From Rhizobacter sp. (lineage in GTDB: Bacteria; Pseudomonadota; Gammaproteobacteria; Burkholderiales; Burkholderiaceae): a stretch of DNA of 7,870 nt. Location: contig JACMKW010000609.1 of NCBI GenBank assembly GCA_014379885.1, positions 1 to 7,870 of the forward strand, written 5' to 3'. The notes beneath the pieces are model-generated. The model did not search any database and was not told where the DNA came from. It saw only the letters and a list, made by a program, of their open reading frames with translations. Positions 6,371 through 7,870 of this stretch are shown one piece after another (within the stretch, counting starts at the first letter, position 1; every line of letters starts with the position of its first letter). A program made the position numbers and the translations under genes.

Positions 6371-6399
6371 AGGCTACAGGTATGTGCTTGTATCGTCAA
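6371..6399 (-). promoter_or_regulatory. Candidate sigma-70 promoter for the esterase operon
   Basis: On the minus strand a TTGACG -35 box (6394-6399) and a poor TAGCCT -10 box (6371-6376) are separated by exactly 17 bp. Transcription would start inside the palindrome at 6354-6369. The -35 fits consensus at five of six bases; the -10 fits only three of six, so the call is tentative. It lies in the only gap of notable size within the cluster. Confidence 0.45.
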
Positions 6400-6422
6400 C
6401 GGGGCCTTCCCTGGGGATGCGG

Positions 6423-7499
6423 TCAGAGGTCGGCCTGATAGCGCTGGATCATCTGCTCCTGGGTCTCGACCGCGCCAACCATCCCGGTCTGGCGGCTGAT
6501 CATTTCGCCGATGGTGGGCAAGGCGGAGCGCGGCACCTGCGCATCGGCAGACCACAGCCGCGAGCGCATGAAGGCCTTGGCGCAGTGGAGGTAGACCTCG
6601 TCGGCGCTGACGCAGATCGTGAGCCGCGGTGGGTTCTGCTCGCCACTGAAACGGGCCAGGTGCGCCGCGTCACGCGAGAGCCAGGCGCGGCCGTTGATGC
6701 GCAGCGTTTCGTCAACACCGGGCACGATGAAGATGAGGCCGGCCTTGCCGTTCTCGATGATGTTGCGCATCGAGTCGAGACGGTTGTTGCCTCGCAAATC
6801 GGGAATCAGCAGCGTGCGCTCGTCGAGCACCTTCACGAAGCCCGGCGCGCCACCGCGCGGCGAGGCGTCTGGCATGCCTTGCGCGCTGGCCGTGGCGATG
6901 ACAAAAAACGGCGACAGCTCGATGAAGCGGCGGCTGTGCGCTTCGAGTGCCGACAGCTGCTTCTTGAGTGGGCGCTCTTTGGGCGCGGGGTAGAGCGCCA
7001 GCAGATCAGGCAGCGATGCAATGGTGTTGTCACCGCGCCCGGGCGGGAGTTTTTTTTCCATGAACACGCTGAGCGGGTCGTCGCGGTAGGGGCCGAACGG
7101 GCCTCGCCGCTGGTAACCAAAGCGTGCGTAGAGTGCGAGCGCTTCGGGTTGCTTGGGGCCGCTCTCCAGGCGCAGCGTGCGACACCCGAGGGCTTGCGCA
7201 CGGGCTTCCAGCAGGGTGAGAAGCCGGCGGGCGATGCCTCGACCGCGGGCGCTTGTGCTCACATACATGCGTTTCAACTCGCCTTCGGCATCACCGTCCG
7301 CCAGCACGATCGCGCCGCACCCCAGGGCAACGCCTGCTGCATTGCGGGCCACCGCAAACAACACGTTGGGCTGCTTCAGCGAGTCGAGATCCAGCGCATG
7401 CCGGCTCTCAGGCGGGTACAAGGTGTCTTGATAAGCGTCGAGATCGGCGATGAGCTGGATGACGTCTGGCTGGTCGGGCGACTCAAGCAGCACCTGCAT
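6423..7499 (-). CDS. Fusion protein: GNAT acetyltransferase domain plus PPOX-type FMN-binding domain (DR_2398/MSMEG_1061-like)
   Basis: One open frame encodes 358 residues. Residues 1-151 form a GNAT domain: ELKRMYVSTSARGRGIARRLL (74-94) with the acetyl-CoA loop R85-A90, then ESGPKQPEALALYARFGYQRRGPF (112-135) and a usual C-terminal ending LSVFMEKKL. Residues about 155-358 match the PPOX-class FMN-dependent family: RRFIELSPFFVIATAS (190-205), DASPRGGAPGFV (211-222), IPDLRGNNRLDSMRNI (232-247), RINGRAWLSRD and the C-terminal KAFMRSRLW...PTIGEMI. These flavoproteins resemble pyridoxamine-phosphate oxidase but their substrates are mostly unknown. The joint lies on an eight-A run (7050-7057). The ATG at 7499 follows the ligase stop by two bases; a TTG at 7505 is an alternative start. 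Tight spacing suggests coupled translation with the ligase gene. A role in detoxifying or modifying an amine or aromatic intermediate is possible but unproven. Confidence 0.88.
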   Translation of the reverse strand: MQVLLESPDQPDVIQLIADLDAYQDTLYPPESRHALDLDSLKQPNVLFAVARNAAGVALGCGAIVLADGDAEGELKRMYVSTSARGRGIARRLLTLLEARAQALGCRTLRLESGPKQPEALALYARFGYQRRGPFGPYRDDPLSVFMEKKLPPGRGDNTIASLPDLLALYPAPKERPLKKQLSALEAHSRRFIELSPFFVIATASAQGMPDASPRGGAPGFVKVLDERTLLIPDLRGNNRLDSMRNIIENGKAGLIFIVPGVDETLRINGRAWLSRDAAHLARFSGEQNPPRLTICVSADEVYLHCAKAFMRSRLWSADAQVPRSALPTIGEMISRQTGMVGAVETQEQMIQRYQADL

Positions 7500-7501
7500 G
7501 C

Positions 7502-7870
7502 TCAACCCCCGGCCACGTGCTTGTCGCGCAACTCACGCTTGAGCACCTTGCCAATGGCACTGCGGGGCAGCTCGTCGATGAAGTGCAGGCTGGAGAGGCG
7601 CTGTGTCTTGCCGACCTGCTGGCTGAACCAGTCGAGCAGGGCGGCTTCGCTCACCGCGCTGCCCGCCTTGCGAACCACGTAGCCGACCGGCGTTTCGCCC
7701 CAGGCTTCAGACGGCACGCCCACCACCGCCACGTCGGCCACGGCCGGGTGTTGGCGCATCACGGCCTCCAGGTCGCTCGGGTAGATGTTGAAGCCGCCGC
7801 TGATGACCATGTCTTTCTAGCGGGCCAGGAGCGGGAGGAAGCCGTCTTCGTCGAAGCGGCCCACATCGCC
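7502..7870 (-). pseudogene. Acyl-CoA synthetase (AMP-forming), C-terminal part, interrupted by an in-frame amber codon; 5' part outside window
   Basis: AMP-forming acyl-CoA ligases activate a carboxylic acid to an acyl-CoA through an acyl-adenylate. The window starts inside the gene with GDVGRFDEDGFLPLLAR (7820-7870), the end of the large domain. Then comes TAG at 7817-7819, and directly after it in the same frame KDMVISGGFNIYPSDLEAV and the complete C-terminal domain. This ends with PRSAIGKVLKREL, which carries the A10-type catalytic lysine. In relatives the stop position is normally a sense codon in the DRxKD hinge motif, often lysine, so AAG to TAG is a one-base change. The aspartate of that DR pair is also changed to alanine. 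An ATG at 7810 could restart translation of a 102-residue C-terminal domain. It may be a real pseudogene, a split gene, suppressed read-through, or a sequence error near a contig end. Family call is firm; functional state is open. Confidence 0.8.

Noticed and set aside
4759..6438. Plus-strand frames 4759-5670 and 5695-6438 opposite the esterase
   Set aside because: Rich in Arg/Gly/Ala/His with no domain; the minus-strand esterase has a full catalytic triad and correct length.
6384..7682. Long plus-strand open frame of 432 codons
   Set aside because: It is antisense to the GNAT/PPOX fusion gene, whose minus-strand frame has clear family motifs. The plus-strand translation has no recognisable domain; long antisense frames are expected in high-GC DNA.

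Overview
This is a high-GC, tightly packed stretch of bacterial chromosome in which every supported gene lies on the minus strand, so transcription runs from right to left. The base composition, the style of the catabolic gene cluster (class III CoA-transferase, crotonases, TetR, type-B carboxylesterase) and a CTGAGCCTGTCGAAG inverted repeat of a kind common in environmental proteobacteria suggest a betaproteobacterium of the order Burkholderiales. That placement is inference; no rRNA or marker gene is present.

In transcription order, the right edge holds the C-terminal end of an acyl-CoA synthetase (7502-7870) with an in-frame amber codon just before the conserved hinge motif. Two bases after its stop begins a gene that encodes an unusual single chain: an N-terminal GNAT acetyltransferase joined to a C-terminal PPOX-type FMN-binding domain (6423-7499). 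The joint falls on a run of eight A residues. A 77-bp gap follows with a candidate promoter and a perfect 16-bp palindrome (6354-6369) that looks like a repressor site.

The second transcription unit starts there: type-B carboxylesterase (4792-6345), class III CaiB/BaiF CoA-transferase (3579-4769), two tandem crotonase-fold proteins (2788-3582 and 2034-2777), a TetR regulator (1339-1971) and a MnaT/PAT-like GNAT acetyltransferase (797-1318). Gaps are a 4-bp overlap to about 60 bp. Taken together this reads as a small catabolic operon: an ester is hydrolysed, the acid gets a CoA group from the transferase and/or the ligase, and the crotonases act on the acyl-CoA. Neither crotonase has the usual pair of catalytic glutamates, so their reactions are probably not simple enoyl-CoA hydration and the substrate cannot be named.

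The left end contains a 339-bp gene-free stretch (458-796) carrying a roughly 131-bp imperfect palindromic element (537-667) with nested arms. It is followed by the 5' part of a FadR-type GntR regulator (1-457) that runs off the window. I saw no tRNA, rRNA, CRISPR array, transposase or phage gene.
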